Notes: generated from the letters alone by a model not told the origin. A DNA stretch of 64,000 bases from Cacajao melanocephalus (GCA_963573385.1 CAUYLG010048348.1:86816-150815), one strand, 5' to 3'. Numbered from the stretch's first letter, positions 11,573 through 25,318 are shown. Translations and numbers: made by a program.

Positions 11573-13900
11573 GCCTCAGATCTTTTTATTATCCAGAATT
11601 ACCCTTTCTCTGAAATACTCAATATTGTTATTTCATTCTCTGAGCTCAGCTTCCCATCTAGCTAACCTCCTAATTGTTTCAAGTGCTTACTCCTATTTTA
11701 CTTGTTCTTTGATCTCAACAAGACCTCCATTTCTAGAAGGTAATGGGGGAATATTAAAACAGGAAAATAAAGCAGATTTATGTTTCAAAATATTATTCTA
11801 GCTACTTCCATTTTTAGCCAACTTCTCTGCTCCCTTCTGGCTTAGACTCTGTGGTCCATGATGGAAATTGCCCTTATTCCTCTGCCCTGGAAAATTTCAC
11901 TCTTTGACTTCTTGTTATAATTGTCCTATGAAACCCTACCTGATAGAATCCAACTATGAAAGCTCTCCACTTCTACATCAAGGCTGACAAGGGTAGCTAG
12001 AAGAAAATCACATAGCCACACAGATTGGTTGGTGTTTATCATAGTTGGGTCATTAATGGTGGTTGACAATAATTTCCTCACCCCTTGCCAACTTCCTTTT
12101 CTAATCACCTCACCCAATAATCCAGAATTTCAGAACTCCACTCTATCTTCTGCTCTACCCTCTCCTCCCTTACTTTCAGCATATGACCTTCCTTCTACTT
12201 CAGCGAGAAAAGTGGAGAGACTCCTTTTTTTCCCAGTTGAAAATGTCTTTGATTTTACTTCCTGTCTCACCCTTATAAATTTATCTCCACCAGTAGCATC
12301 TCCTTCTCTTCTTCTACCTTACTGGAAGCAGATGCCACCTTCTACCTAAAGTGAATCCCTCCACCAATTATGCTTTATTTTTTCTTGTATCCTCAATCTC
12401 TCCCTCTTGAGATCACTATTATCCTTAAAAAGTAAAACACTTCTCCTTCTTCACATCCTTCTCTAGCTGTTATAGTCTCAGCTTTTCCTTCTTTAGGTTA
12501 AACTTCTTGAAAAAGCAATCTAGATTTCCTTAGCTCTCACTTCTCAAATCAGCATAATGACTACTTGAAGTCACAAATTAGCCTCCTCCTTGACCAGTAG
12601 CTACTTTTCAGTCCTTACAAGTGTGGACCTCTCAGTCAAAACTGACATTGGTGACCATGAACTTCTTGAAGGTAACATTTCCCCATCTTCTTTCATACAA
12701 CTCTTTTCTAGAGTCTATTTCTGCATTTCTCAGTTTTCTTTCCCAGCCTCATTTGTAGGAGCTTCTTTCTGTTAGCTCTTTAAATAGTAAGAGGAATATT
12801 AGGAGCTGTCCTAGCTCCTCATCCCTTCTCATCAACAAACTTCTTCCTTGGGTCACCTCATCCACATGCATGATTTCAATCCCCATTGACACTAGGGATT
12901 CTCCATATTTACCTCCAGCCCTGACCTGTCTGTTGCACCCCAACCCCATGTAGTTAACTGACTATTGAACACTCCTATCTAGATGCCTCACAGAACCCTC
13001 AGACTAAATATTTTCAAAATTAAACTATCTAATTAACTAATCTAACTAACTAACTGTTTTCCCCATCTAAAACAACAAGAAATAACAACTCTTCCTTGTT
13101 TCCTACCTCACCCTTCTCCAGCTCTTCCTCTCACCATTTGATTAGTTGCCTAGTTCTATGAATTCTCATTCCTAAGTAGTCCCTCTGCATTGTCCTCTCT
13201 TATTCCTCCTACCGGCCCTTAAGCCAGGCCACTCTCATTTCTCACCTGTGTGATTCCAACAGACTGACTGCTCTCTGTCCCTCTCTTCACGATTCCTCCT
13301 GTGACTAGAGTGATATTTTGAAACACAAATCTGATATCATTGCTGTGCTTCAATGTTCCCCTACACCTTCAGAATGAAATTTAAAGCCCTTAGCATGGCA
13401 TAGATAATCCCTCCAGGATCTGGTGCCCACTTACAACAGTAGCTTCTTCTCCTACCCCTTCCCCACTCTCAGAGGACCAGCTTTTCTGAACTACTTGTAG
13501 TTGTATTCATTGAAGCTCAACTAACAGCGTGTCACACCTATTGCCTTAAAAATGATGCTCTTTCTACCTGGGATGTCACTCATTCCTTAATGGCTATCTC
13601 TATGACTCTTTTAAGACTCACCTCAGTTCAATAATCATTTCCTCCAGGAAGCCTTACCTAATCATCCCTTCCTTCCGTCTTGAATAACTGCCCCTTCTCA
13701 GTTCTCACTCCTACATATTACACTTACCACACTAAATTCTAATCATTGAATAACTTACCTATGTCCCTGACTAGACCTTCAATTCTTTAATGCCAGGGAC
13801 TGGGAATTTTTCACCTTTGTACCGCAGCATCTATCTAGCAAAGCATCTGCCTCAATACTGAATGAATAAGCAAATGAACAAAAAATGAATGAATGACCTT
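11573..13900 (+). repeat. LINE-2 (L2) ORF2 C-terminal part and 3' end
   Basis: A long relic of L2. Recognisable pieces are CCTCCAGCCCTGACCTGTCTG (12917), the 'AGATGCCTCA' segment (12982), AACACAAATCTGATATCATTG (13324), TTTAAAGCCCTTAGCATGGC, CTACCTGGGATGTCACTC, AAGCCTTACCTAATCATCCC, GCCAGGGACTGGGA, and the closing AATGAATGAATGA. The 5' limit is uncertain and 11573-12280 is only weakly L2-like. No open frame survives. Confidence 0.72.
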
Positions 13901-14316
13901 CATTATATGAAATGAGGTCCAGTATATGGGGACAGGTCATGCCTATTTGCTGTCATGTGTTCACAGAAGAGGAGACAATGATCGATGTCTGCCAAGAAGG
14001 CCTAGGGGTGAGGAGTATATTTTAGAGTTGTTTTTGTAGCTGAAGTTGTTATTGGTGGCATTGTTGCTGTTTTCTCCCAACAGTGGGGATGATGCTGTAT
14101 TCATTCAGGCACACCTCTTGCCAGGTACCACTTTGGGGCCAAAGGCATATATGGCAACATAGCTAGGCACAATTCAAGGCAGATCAAAAAAAAACAATTC
14201 TCCACCCAAGATGAAATCCCTGGATGGTACTATGGATACCTTCTGAAAGCAATTTAGAAAGCTGTCACCTGAGTCTTCCTTGTTGTAGGAGTTCCATTTG
14301 TCATCTTCCCCTAAAA

Positions 14317-14366
14317 TTCCTGGAAGTTTTGTTGGGCCAACTTCCTGGAAGTTTTGTTGGGCCTAC
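14317..14366. repeat. Two-copy tandem duplication, period 25 bp
   Basis: TTCCTGGAAGTTTTGTTGGG followed by CCAAC at 14317-14341 is repeated at 14342-14366 with a single difference (CCAAC to CCTAC). That is 24 of 25 bases identical. Confidence 0.9.
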
Positions 14367-15019
14367 TTAGCTTCCAGGAAAGTGAATTAAGTGAATTAAC
14401 TACTCACTGGATGTCATATGATCATTTTCAGATTTATTTTTTAGAACACTTTCTATCTTCTTGGAAACACAGCATGTAGGAAAAGAGAAGGGATGACAGA
14501 AGAGAGACATAGGGAAAAGCTTTCCTAAATAAATTTAGCCTAAAAGCACAAAACAATAATCAACTTTTTGAAAGCAATGGAAAGCATGCAAAATATTATG
14601 GTATATATCATAGTTTTAAAAGCAACATTTAAAGCCTTGTTTATACAGAAAGCTAAAAGCAAAATATCATATAAAGCATTTTTTAATGCAGAAATAATTT
14701 TTCTAAATAAAAATAACACATAGTCTGGCTAATTCTATGAGGCAAGCATTTTACCACCCTGGCTCTAAAACACAACTTCTTCATGCTACTGTCCCACCTT
14801 CTTTTCCCTTGAATCAGTGAGTCAGTTAGCAACTGCATTGAATTGTGGATCTATGTAGTGACAGGTTATGTTGGGTGATTCATTAGAAACTTAATATTCT
14901 GAACTTGCAATCTAACTGGGAAAATAACCTTAATAAACAAGAAACAGCAACAGATAATACCAAAGAAAATTAGTTGCTAAGTTGGGCAGAATAGAGTAGT
15001 ATGTCAAAAGAAAATATCA

Positions 15020-15310
15020 CAGAAATCTGTGGTGGATAGTCAGGGCTTACGGGAGGAGGTATGTCTTGAGAAATGGGCCTTAAAGACTGGATACTGAGAT
15101 GCAAGGGTAAGTCATCTCAAGTAGGAAGAACAGTAGAGGTAAAAGCTTGGAAGTAGGGATGTATATTGCATGTTGATGAGGAAATGGGAAGACACAATAA
15201 ATAAGTAGGGTGGAGCCTTGGAAATCAGGAAGGGAAGAAAGATGAAATTGGAGGTAGTAATAAAAAAAGTGCTGAGAAAGGTTTTTGAGTAGATGAATGA
15301 CACAATAAAA
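15020..15310 (+). repeat. Ancient interspersed repeat, family not named
   Basis: Text of the type 'GGGAGGAGGTATGTCTTGAG ... GGGCCTTAAAGACTGGATA ... AGCTTGGAAGTAGGG' recurs in several places in this window (34.0-35.2, 36.8-37.0 and 44.7-44.9 kb). It belongs to a very common old mammalian repeat. I cannot give a secure subfamily name. Confidence 0.5.
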
Positions 15311-15508
15311 AACAGGTGTGAGAAGACGAATAGGTAGCTGTGTGCTGCTAAGGTACACATGCCATCGTGGGAGCAGGCTTCCAGATGGTTGCTGTTTCAC
15401 TCAGGTTGAAGAGGAGAATGAATAGTGAGAGTGGAATTGGGAGGACCTGCCTACCACTGTATCTGTTGCCTCTAAGATCACTTACTGGGAATTTCCCACA
15501 AACTCGAG

Positions 15509-15540
15509 GTGTGTGCTTGTGTGTGTGTGTGTGTGTGTGT
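15509..15540. repeat. (GT)n microsatellite
   Basis: A run of 11 GT units at 15519-15540, preceded by an interrupted GTGTGTGC. Confidence 0.95.
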
Positions 15541-17394
15541 AAGTGATTTCTGCAACTATGTTGAAAATTACCTGCAGATAGGGAACCTTGTCTCATATGT
15601 AGTATCCCTCAAAATATTCAGCACAGAACTAGGCACATAAAAAGTAGGCACAACTCTTTTCTGAGTAGTATATAAACAGTTAAAAACACGTTCCAGATTC
15701 TGTTATATCTAATTTTTAAGCTGAGATAGCAAATAAATTTGATGTGTGCTCAAGGTCAGAATGCAGCCCAGATTTGTGCATTGGCTGGATGCACATATGT
15801 CTCTATCCTGTGGTCTTCCATTAAGTCCTTTGAGATAAAGGAAGCCTAATAAAACATTCTATTAGGAGACTTGTAGTGAAGTTGCTGGGGTCGAGGCCCT
15901 CCTGGGAGGTACACTTATCCCATAATCCTTAGCTTGACACCAGAAGTCCTTCTCCTTTCCACCCTTTGTCTCCCTCACTCTGCCCAGGTGCAATCTGTAT
16001 TCATTCAGTGTTATATGTTTCTAAAGCCAAACAACTTTTGTAGACACAGGGACTACTTCTGGCAGAAACAGTGGGGATGGCTAGGTTATAGATCTGGCAT
16101 ATTTAAATGCCTATTTTTCATCTCAATATTCCTTAGCCTTGATCTGCAAAATCCATGTTGAAAGGATATAGAAGTATTATTAAAGGACCATCCACCTCCT
16201 ATGGGTGACATCCTGTATTTTCCTAACAAATGATCCTTAGTCACTCAGTTACTCTTCAGCTGTATGATAGATGCTTTCGGTGGTTCATTGATTTCTCTGT
16301 TTCTAAGAGGCTGTTAGTCAGTGCCCCAAACAGGTCATTTACAAAATGTTGCCATTGTGGCTTATAAGAATTAAAATGCCTTAGAGTCTACTTAGCTACC
16401 AGGAAAGTGAATTAAGTACTGTGGTTGTTCCTTTATTTTTAAAAAATGCCATTTTTCTCCTTCCTCTGATTTGTGGGTCACAGAGCACACCGTGCCATAA
16501 CCCTCCTTAGGGATGTCTTCTGAAGCCTTCCTTATACTTGGGTAACAGTAAGTATCTCAGAATAGTTCTTCCTATGACAACAGCAGCCCTGCAGGTGTCA
16601 TAGAGGCAAGCACTCATTTGCGAGAGCAATAGTTCCAGAGGGACTGATTTCTGCAAAGCAGGTTCTAATCCCTAAGACATCTGTTCTGTAAACAAATATC
16701 CCGTTTGAGGGCATATTACAAGAGGAGACCCACAGGAATTTCTTAACTCCTGGATTTACAAGAAGTACATTTCCCTTTACACAGGGAAAGATCAGTTCTT
16801 TCGTTTACACCTGATTTTTTTGGTATAAAGAATATCATTGTGTGGGCCTACAAATTTATTTCTTGCATTGGAAATATATGTAAGTACTACGTGGTAACTA
16901 ACTACAATAGAAAGACAGGCATAAAAATAGATTTTCTTGTTGGCGCTAAGTATTTAAAGCAACTGACAGTACATGGCGAATAAAGAATTTAAAAAGAATT
17001 CCACATAACAGACGTATTTCTGGCTTAAACTCAGCATCTTGGGCAAATATGTATTGATACTGAGCAGAAAAGGAAGGTGTTGATTAAGTCGGTAAGAGGA
17101 CCCAAATAGCTTTTACATACTGGATTATGAATGAATCTAAGGGGAGGGATGATAGGTGACTCTTGTGTTCTATTTGAATATTCTATATTTTTCTTTTTTA
17201 CAAAAGCTAGTTACTTCCTATTAGCAAATTAGGCCCTAGGAGGAATAACTTGTCAGGACAAAGGTATGACTACTGCCATAACCACTGAACCACCTGGGTT
17301 CTACTTGCTTCTGTAAAAATCCCATTTTTGCATATACCATTGGCTGAACCCTGTTTACAAAACAAGTTAGGTTACTCTCATTTTATGGCAACCA

Positions 17395-17590
17395 GTACAG
17401 TGGTCAATTACCACTGGGCTAGGAATTGGGGGATCCAAATTCTAGGTCTCCCTTGCTTTGCTATTAAGTAGTGGAGCGACTTTGTGGAAGTCATTTAGCC
17501 TTTCTGAACCTCTGCCTTCCTCTGTAAAATGGGAATAATCCCTACCTTACCTCCATCATAGGAAGTTTGAAGAATGTGACTGATACGAGA
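17395..17590 (+). repeat. MIR SINE
   Basis: Sense MIR. 'CAGTACAGTGGTCAATTACC' is the start. TGGAAGTCATTTAGCCTTTC, CTCTGTAAAATGGGAATAAT and CCTACCTTACCTCC follow in consensus order. Confidence 0.8.
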
Positions 17591-19779
17591 GGTTTTGAAC
17601 ATTACAATACATCTATAATGACTTTCCAAAATACATCCTCTTATTAACAATATACTAAGTAACAGGGTGCCTATGTTTAGACCTAGCACTTCCATCTTAT
17701 GAGTGATATCCTTGGAAGTATAACTACTGAGAAAAGAGGATTAAACTGGGCCATTTTAAATATTCACTGCTCTTATTATATCTTTTATTATATTAGCAAA
17801 TCTCAGAAGCATATAGTTGGGAAGGCCCATTGTGGAAGATCCATTCTCCTGCTTCATGTAGAACTTGCTAAAGCCATGAGATATCCAATGAAAATTCTAG
17901 AAAACTTCACTCTTAGTAACTCATAGCATCTAGTTAGCCAATCTGGAATGTATGTTTAGTTCCATTCCCTCTGGTGGAATATTAAGCCCATTTTCTCCTG
18001 CTAGGTCTTCAGTGGCTGTGGAAAACAGTATATGTCCTCCACAAATTAGCAGGCTTTAATGTATAGATAAAAACTCAGTGTGGTACCTGATTCTGCAAGA
18101 GTGGCCACAAGCCCAATTCACAGGTCAGATGTTCCATGAGGATGATGGGATGTGGGAGGTAAAATGATAGTCACATGTGAGCCCTTCTAGTCACCCCCAC
18201 TCACACATGCAAACAGCCAGCACCTTCAGTAGTATCATCTTCAAAAACATTCAGCAACAGTGATCATTGTAAGGAATCATTAGGAAGTTGCCGTTTACTC
18301 ATCTCCTTCTAGACAACACATACTGGTTCCACTTTCATTTGCATTCAATTGACATGTGCAACAATTTCGATGGGAAACATTTGAAAACAAAAAGCAAAGA
18401 TGTGGCAATGTCCTAACTAGACACTTCTGATCGTGTGGATAATTATATAGGGTAAAAGTATGAGGAGAAAAAGGAGGCCTCATTTGCTTTAAGGGAGAAA
18501 GCAACTTCATATCCTTTAGCCTTTGTCAATTTTCCTGTTCTTGCCACATTTCATTTTAAAGTGTATCATCAACCTTATGTTTAATACAGCACTCTTTTAT
18601 GTCTTCCCCTTTAATTCCATCCATCCTCTGTATCTTCTCTACCTCCTAATCTCCCTTTCAATCATTACTGCCTCTATTTATTTCTCACTGTTGCTTCTTT
18701 ACCTTAGTGTATACATCTCCCAATCCTACATTCCATACTTCTCTTGGATTTGACTATCTGGGGGCTACCATATTTGTGCTCAGTTTCCCTTTTCATTGGC
18801 CTTAAAACGGAAGTACAGACCCTGGTAGACAGGGAGGCTGCGTCCTTATTCCACCTTCTTCCCATTTCAATACAGCCTACCTAGTAGTAAAGGAGTAGTA
18901 CGAGAGACCCTTCTAATGGGGCATAGCACTGACCCTAGAGGACAAGCAAGATGCCATGTCCTTCAGGTTTCCAAAAGGGCAGGACTGATTTCCAAAGAGC
19001 ACTCTTTGCTAAGCTAGATGGGCTACATTTGCAGAACCAAGAAGGTAAGCACCATTCAGGATGCAGCAGTCTCTGATACCTGGCTTTCTGACAACAAAAC
19101 CCTGAATTAATTGGCATTCTTATACATTATTGGTGCAGTGATAATAACTTTGAACTACTGCAAGATCCCAAAGGGTTTTCAGCATCACCAAAGAAAGATT
19201 GCATACTGTTATCACACTAAGTATATTTTATTGTGCATTACTTAGATGATAGTTAGTAATATGCATTGACCAAAACATTTGATTAACAAGACCATAAGGA
19301 TAACTGAGAGTTTTCTTTAATATAATTGTTGTGTAGCAAGGATTCTTGCTGTGTAGGGTATATAGCAGATGACATACTCTAGGAATTAGAACAATATATA
19401 TTCAATACAATAACAAAACTATATAGTACTTTAAGAACTTTTTCATATATATGAACATACTTATTTAGAGCTTCAGCTTTCTAAAGAAATATGTAAACCT
19501 ATAAAGTACACACCAAAAAATAACCTAACCTACAAAACACCCAAAGCAAATGTTAGCATATCTCTACTATCAAGAATATCTTCTCACCATCATTTCTTTC
19601 AAAAATATGTTTAAAAGTTCTTTCTTTCGAGTGGCAATTTTTAAAAGTCCCATCATCTGAAATTCAAATATGTTTCAAAGTACGCTACCATCTTCTTGAA
19701 GAAAAATGAAAGCCATTGCTGGCTTTTAGATGCTAGGAACATAATTAACCACATATTCCCTTTGTCCCACTGCCAGGTA

Positions 19780-20005
19780 GTGTGATATAGTAGAATAAGC
19801 ATAGGGTTTGGAGTTAGAGAGATTTGGGAGGCCTCTGGCTTATGTCATTTGCTATGTAACTCCAGGTTGTCTAATTAAATGCTTTGAGCTTAAACCACCT
19901 CATCTGTAAAAAGGGAATAATACAGGGTGGCTCTAAGTGTTAAATTAATACATGTAAAGTGCTTGGCACATAGCTTGTCACCCAGTAACTAGTCAGTAAA
20001 TTGTA
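19780..20005 (+). repeat. MIR SINE, near full length
   Basis: Starts AGTGTGATATAGTAGAATAAG and continues GGTTTGGAGTTAGAGAGATT, CTCATCTGTAAAAAGGGAAT, TTAATACATGTAAAGTGCTT, GGCACATAGC. This covers nearly the full MIR consensus. Confidence 0.85.
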
Positions 20006-21079
20006 GAACACTTTCTATTTGTCTTGATTTGATTTATATACAACAATTCCCTCTTATGCCTCCAGGAGGAAGGATCATCACCAGCTCCCAAATCTCTCTA
20101 GTTTCCCCACAAATAAAATGCACATGAACTGTGCCCTCTAAAGACACAGTCCTTTACACAGCATTGCATATCCTCTGAAACACACCTAATGCTCAAGTGC
20201 AGCAGAAGACACAAGATATGTAAGCACGCTTCAGTAGACACAGACATCACACAGAACATGTCACCTCTAAATGTAGCCTCGCAGCTTCACCTGCTTCTTT
20301 CCAATATGTTCTTCCAAGCTTCAAGTCCTTAATATTGATTATTTTTGGAGGCACTATGCAATTTTCAGAGTCCTGGCTGCATTCACTTGCCTCATTGTTT
20401 TTCCTTAATGGTTTATTTATTAATGCATTTATTATTATATTTATTTATTCATTTGTGTGTTTATTCTCCACCATGTTCCAAAATGGATGTCAGGTGGCTT
20501 ACAAGAATACAGAAAATACAACATGATAGCATAAATTCAAAGCAGTTAAGAAAGTGAAAGGAAAAAACAAAAACAATAAAGATAGGAACACAAAATGGAG
20601 CCTGGCAGAAAGCTAATACAAAGTGCATACATACCGTAGAGTCCCATTACAAGTGCTATGCATGGACCACACATTTGCCTCCAAGCTTTCTAGTAGCCAA
20701 CAAAAGAGAAACCTGATCAGTCCCACACTTCGCAGGGTCCATAAAATAAAAGCAATCCATATGGTTAGGATATCCCTTTCCTGGTCTAAATCCTGAAAAC
20801 TTTTCTACAGTAAAGTATAATAAAATGGTGGCAAACTGTCCCTCCTAAATTGCTCTAACACAAAAATTCAGCTTTTGGAACAGTCACCAACAAGATAAAT
20901 CCACAATCTTAAAATTACATCTACTATTTCTTTTGTTTTCTTCTATCTGTCTCTTGAAGTTCCCTTTAGTCAATGACATGTAGCTATTAGAAGGACTTCT
21001 TCAAAAACAAACAACAAAAAAATCCTCTGATATCACCAAAGCAAACATTTTCAGTTAGGAAATAAAATTGACATTGTGA

Positions 21080-21475
21080 AATTATAATGGCCAAATTTGG
21101 AAAGACCCTCAAATATCCAACAAAAGAAAATGGTTAACTAAACCATGATGCCATCCTATGGTGAAATATTATACATCATTGAAAATGATATTTACAAATA
21201 CTTTGTTAAATGTAGGAAAATATTCACGATAAAAATGTTAAGTATAAAAGCAACAAAACTGTATGCATTATAATCCTTTCCATGTGAAAATTATATTTGT
21301 GCATATATAGTCATAGGAAAAGTCTGGAAATAAATCCACCAAAACATCAACATTGCTTCTGGGATTTGTGATTATGGGTGGTTTTTATTTTTCTACATGC
21401 TTGTCTTTATTTTCCAAGTTTTTGACATTGATGAATGATTTATGATGAGAAAAAGAGGTACTAAGAAGAAAAATA
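21080..21475 (+). mobile_element. Old L1 (L1M-type) 3' end
   Basis: Matches the end of an L1M element: CCTCAAATATCCAACA, TGGTTAACTAAACCATGATG, ATCCTATGGTGAAATATTAT, AAAATATTCACGATAAAAAT, AAAGTCTGGAAATAAATCC, TGATTATGGGTGGTTTTTAT. Diverged and 5'-truncated. Confidence 0.7.
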
Positions 21476-21699
21476 CCAACTTAGTTACCTCCAGCTTATA
21501 AAATTACAGGCACTTTTAATTTTCTTTTTTAAATTTTCTACAACTGACATAAAAAATTCCAGTTAGGGAGGAAGTTACTTATAAAAAAATAAAATAAAAG
21601 AATTCAAAAATCTAGTTTTCTCAGTTGTTTGTCAATAAGGTCCAAAATGCTACAAATATAATGATATCATGGCTATTCGGCACTTCCTAATTTTATTTT

Positions 21700-21895
21700 T
21701 AATAGCCATCTGGTACTTAGAATTACATTCAATTATCACAAATATTATGATATTTGTGCCAGATATTACTATCCTCACTTAACAGGTGATGAAACTGAGA
21801 AACCAAGTGACTGGCCCAAAGTCACAATAATCAGTGGCAGAGCTGAACATGAACCCAGGTCTCAAGAAACCAAGTCCAGTGTTCTTTCCATTAGT
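21700..21895 (-). repeat. MIR SINE
   Basis: Reverse-complement MIR on the plus strand: TATCCTCACTTAACAGGTGA, GATGAAACTGAGAAACC, GGCCCAAAGTCACA, GGCAGAGCTGAACATGAACC, CAAGTCCAGTGTTCTTTCCA. Confidence 0.85.
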
Positions 21896-22439
21896 TCACG
21901 ACTGACTGTGGTTAACCAGTTACCAAGAGACAGGAACACAGACATAGTAATCCCTTCTTCCCCATGAGAGTCAGGTTCCTGAATAACCCCCAAAATAAGA
22001 TAATGCAGCTGAGGAGATCATGATATTGGAAGGGGGAAAAATTGGGCAAAAATGAGGTCGTAAGTAAACTGTCGAAAACCCTCATAAATTCTTTTATGCA
22101 GGTAAACAATAACAACGGTACATTACATAAAAAGAATAATGAGTTTACATAGCTTAAATCAGTAAAAATGATAGGCTTTATACAGTTTCCATTTAGATCC
22201 TGAGATGATTTCCAGAGGTGATGAGGATGTATCTAGCACTCATTATGGTAGTGGCAAATGGGGGTAACAGAGAAGCAATGAACAAAAGTGGACTGTTAAT
22301 TTGTTCAAATCATGGATGGCTATGCTCTCAGAGTCAGTGCAGTTGAATCCTGAAGTTATAACAACTTGCTTGGGCTTTATCTCTATCAAGCAAGTGAATT
22401 TAAGTGGCCCTTCTAAAGATGCTTTCATCTTCTCAAGTC

Positions 22440-22790
22440 CTTTTTGAAGACACCTTAGCACTTCTGTATGGAGTTCAATTTAATCATTCAATCTTTGTCT
22501 GAAGGTAGCTTAGTAGCTGTCCACTAAGAGTATTTATATGGTACTATTTGATAATTTAGGATTTTCTGAGGTTTCTTTCTTCCCAATTTAGTGTTTTAAA
22601 AAGACTCTTAGCACCTTTAGAGTCTAATTAAATCAAACTTTGTCTGAAAGAGTTTTATCAGCTGTCCAGCAACAGTATTAAATGGCACACAATTTAAGTT
22701 CTATTGAAGATAGCTCCTGTCCAATATGATTATATTTGAAGGCATCATAGCGCCTCTTTATAGAATTCTGCTACGTCACTCAAGCTTTGA
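22440..22790 (-). repeat. Degenerate tandem segment, about three units of 140-156 bp
   Basis: The motif ACACCTTAGCACTTCT near 22448 recurs as GACTCTTAGCACCTTT near 22604 and as GCATCATAGCGCCTCT near 22743. The first two units also share TTTGTCTGAA and AGCTGTCC. It lies at the 3' side of the Tigger relic and may be part of that transposon's non-coding end. Function is unknown. Confidence 0.4.
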
Positions 22791-22899
22791 ACAGGTAAGA
22801 TTTGACACATGTAAAGATGCCAATTTTAATTACCTTCTTAGGGAAGTTTTAATCTTGTTCTAAAAATTTTGTTCCTGTTTCTGACAGCTGTGTTTGTTT

Positions 22900-24400
22900 C
22901 CATAGCCTCCTAATTGTCTTCATCATCACTTGTCATAATAACCTCTGGAGTCAAGAAAGCTTCCTGAGGATCATCCTCTAGCAGCATTAACTTGAATCAG
23001 TGTCAACAGGTTCAGATTCAACTTGCGCCAACGACTGCTCTTGTGCCAAATGTTCATCCTTATCCATAGGTTTTTCTTGTCTTTGGGAAGGACTGAGGAA
23101 AGATATTTTCCCTACCTCTATCCAAGTCTTCTCTCAGGTCACATTAATGACAGGCTCTGTTATGCTATCTAATGCCTCTTTGGGAAGTTACGGCCCGAAA
23201 ACCCATTAAAATTCAACAGCCAAACCTTCATTAAGGTTTAGTAATGCCATTAGTAATGGAATCTCATGTACTAGGATCTTTAGACAGTGGAAACTTCGTG
23301 AGATTTTGAACAAAGTTATATATTATTTTAGAATAAGCCTTCCTGAATGGCCAGATCACATACTGATCAAAAGGCTGAAGAATCTGAGACATGTGGCTAG
23401 TTACAAAGACACCCTTACCATTAGGATGCACATTGGCAAATGTACTTGAAGCACCAAATAGAGTCAAGCATCAGCAGGACTTTAAATTCAAGCTATTTTT
23501 TTTTTCCTTTTAAGTAGTCTTGAATGTCCAAAAGAAAGTACTGTTCAAGCCATCCCTTAAAGAGAGGAGGATTCATCCAGGTTTCTCTGTTTGCTTGCCA
23601 GTACACTGGAAACTTGGCTCATTTATTTTCCCTGAGAGGGTTTGGGCACAGTTTTCTACAGAGCAGCAAGCGTTTCACTGTGAGGTCACCTGAAGTGCTG
23701 GCAAAAAAAAAATGGAAATGTCAGCCTCTCTGATTTTGCTGACCTTAGCATCAGTGGGCTCTTGCTCTTCAGAAGTATTCAAAAGTTTTGAAAGCTTGAC
23801 TGACAGTCTCAATAGCACTAAAGATTTCCGCAGGCATGTAATCTCCTTCTTCAACCACTTCCTGAAGTTATGGTTAATACAACAAGAGAGCTACAGGAAC
23901 TAGTGGTTTGTTCTTTGGCACAACTGTCAAATAATACCTGGTCTCCACGTTATGGTGCACATTAAATTCCTCAAACCATCCCTTACTCCCAGCAAATTTT
24001 TTTTTTCTGGATTCATTTCAGTGTCAAAAAAACATGTCTTTGAAAACTCCTCTTGCATGGTCACAGATCCCTTGAATGGAATGTGGTTCATTACTCTTTG
24101 GTTTATCTACAATCCAGAGGTTTAACTTCATTTCCATATTTTCCATCCTTGGGTCATGAAGAACAAAGCATCTTTTAAGTTATGTAGGTGTACAAGAGGC
24201 AGTACTGGCCATACTAATAGTTTCAGCTTTCTTTATGGTATGAATTGTAGATTGATTAACACTATATAAGTGACCTACAAAGCTATTTATTGTACCAAGA
24301 AGAAGTAGATTGAGAATGTCGTGTTTCTCTTCTAAAGACATCACCCTTCTTGCCCTTCTGACAACTTTCTATGGTGTCACTGACCTTGTACTTGCTTCAT
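22900..24400 (-). pseudogene. Dead Tigger/pogo-family DNA transposon, transposase relic
   Basis: Stop-riddled, frameshifted remnant of a pogo-superfamily (Tigger/JRK-like) transposase. In minus-strand order one sees an N-terminal helix-turn-helix segment (MSLEEKHDILNLLLLG, then QSTIHTIKKAE) near 24340-24230, then MEMKLNLWIVDKPKS near 24125, then SKGWFEEFN near 23975. EIFSAIET near 23835-23815 stands where the family has its first catalytic Asp-Glu-Thr, and the Asp has become Ile. SGDLTVKRLLLC is near 23680. LLMLDS near 23485, in a shifted frame, keeps the second catalytic Asp but has lost the usual following Asn-Ala-Pro-Gly-His. SQILQPFDQ is near 23390. An acidic tail is near 22960. Terminal repeats were not located. 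It is an old insertion in PAK3's intron, with no sign of domestication. Confidence 0.8.
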
Positions 24401-25093
24401 ATCTGTAGAAGCCATGTTTCAGCTTTATGCTAATTAATGCAACCTGGAAGTTACTTACTAGAGATTTCATATCCCTGCATGTCTCAAAGCATTAGCATAT
24501 GATATTTAAGCACCAAATTGTATTATAAACACCAGAAGGATAATTTATAATATACTGGTATGCTACTTAGTACACATGGGGCTGACTATCTAGGGGACAA
24601 CAGGTAGAAGAATGAGAATGGAAACAAATGACTCAGAAACGTCTTCCCATCTATGATATAGTCAGAGAGACAATATTGTGGCAACGTAGGCTGATTCCCA
24701 TATATTGAATTCAAAATCTTCAGTTACCAAAAAGGTATACAGAAGCAAATCCACCTATACCCAAATTTCCAAAAAGAACTTAGAGTTAGGGAGGGATTAC
24801 TGTAAATTCTACTCTATATTATCAGAAAGAAAGTCACTGTTGATATATTCAAGACAGTACTGTTGCTATGATTACCCTTGGCTTAACACTATGAATTTAA
24901 TTTTATGTGAAAGGCAAATATAGTATAAATGTATTTTCTGACAGCCCACAGTAAATCAAGCATTATTCTCTGACAAAATGCAACCTCTGAAGATGTAGAT
25001 GAAAAGGTCAGGCAGGCCCTGAATAGTCAATGCTCAAGAAACAACTACTTAAGAAAGAAAGTGAAAATGAAAGAACAAACTAGCCCCTTTTCA

Positions 25094-25318
<225 letters not shown>

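Larger units (their letters stand above)
14363..16417 (+). repeat. Dispersed 30-bp direct repeat (copies 14363-14392 and 16388-16417)
   Basis: CTACTTAGCT, then T or A, then CCAGGAAAGTGAATTAAGT occurs at 14363-14392 and 16388-16417. The copies differ at one base of 30, and the flanks on both sides are unrelated. The span is given from the first copy to the end of the second. Origin is unknown. Confidence 0.7.
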
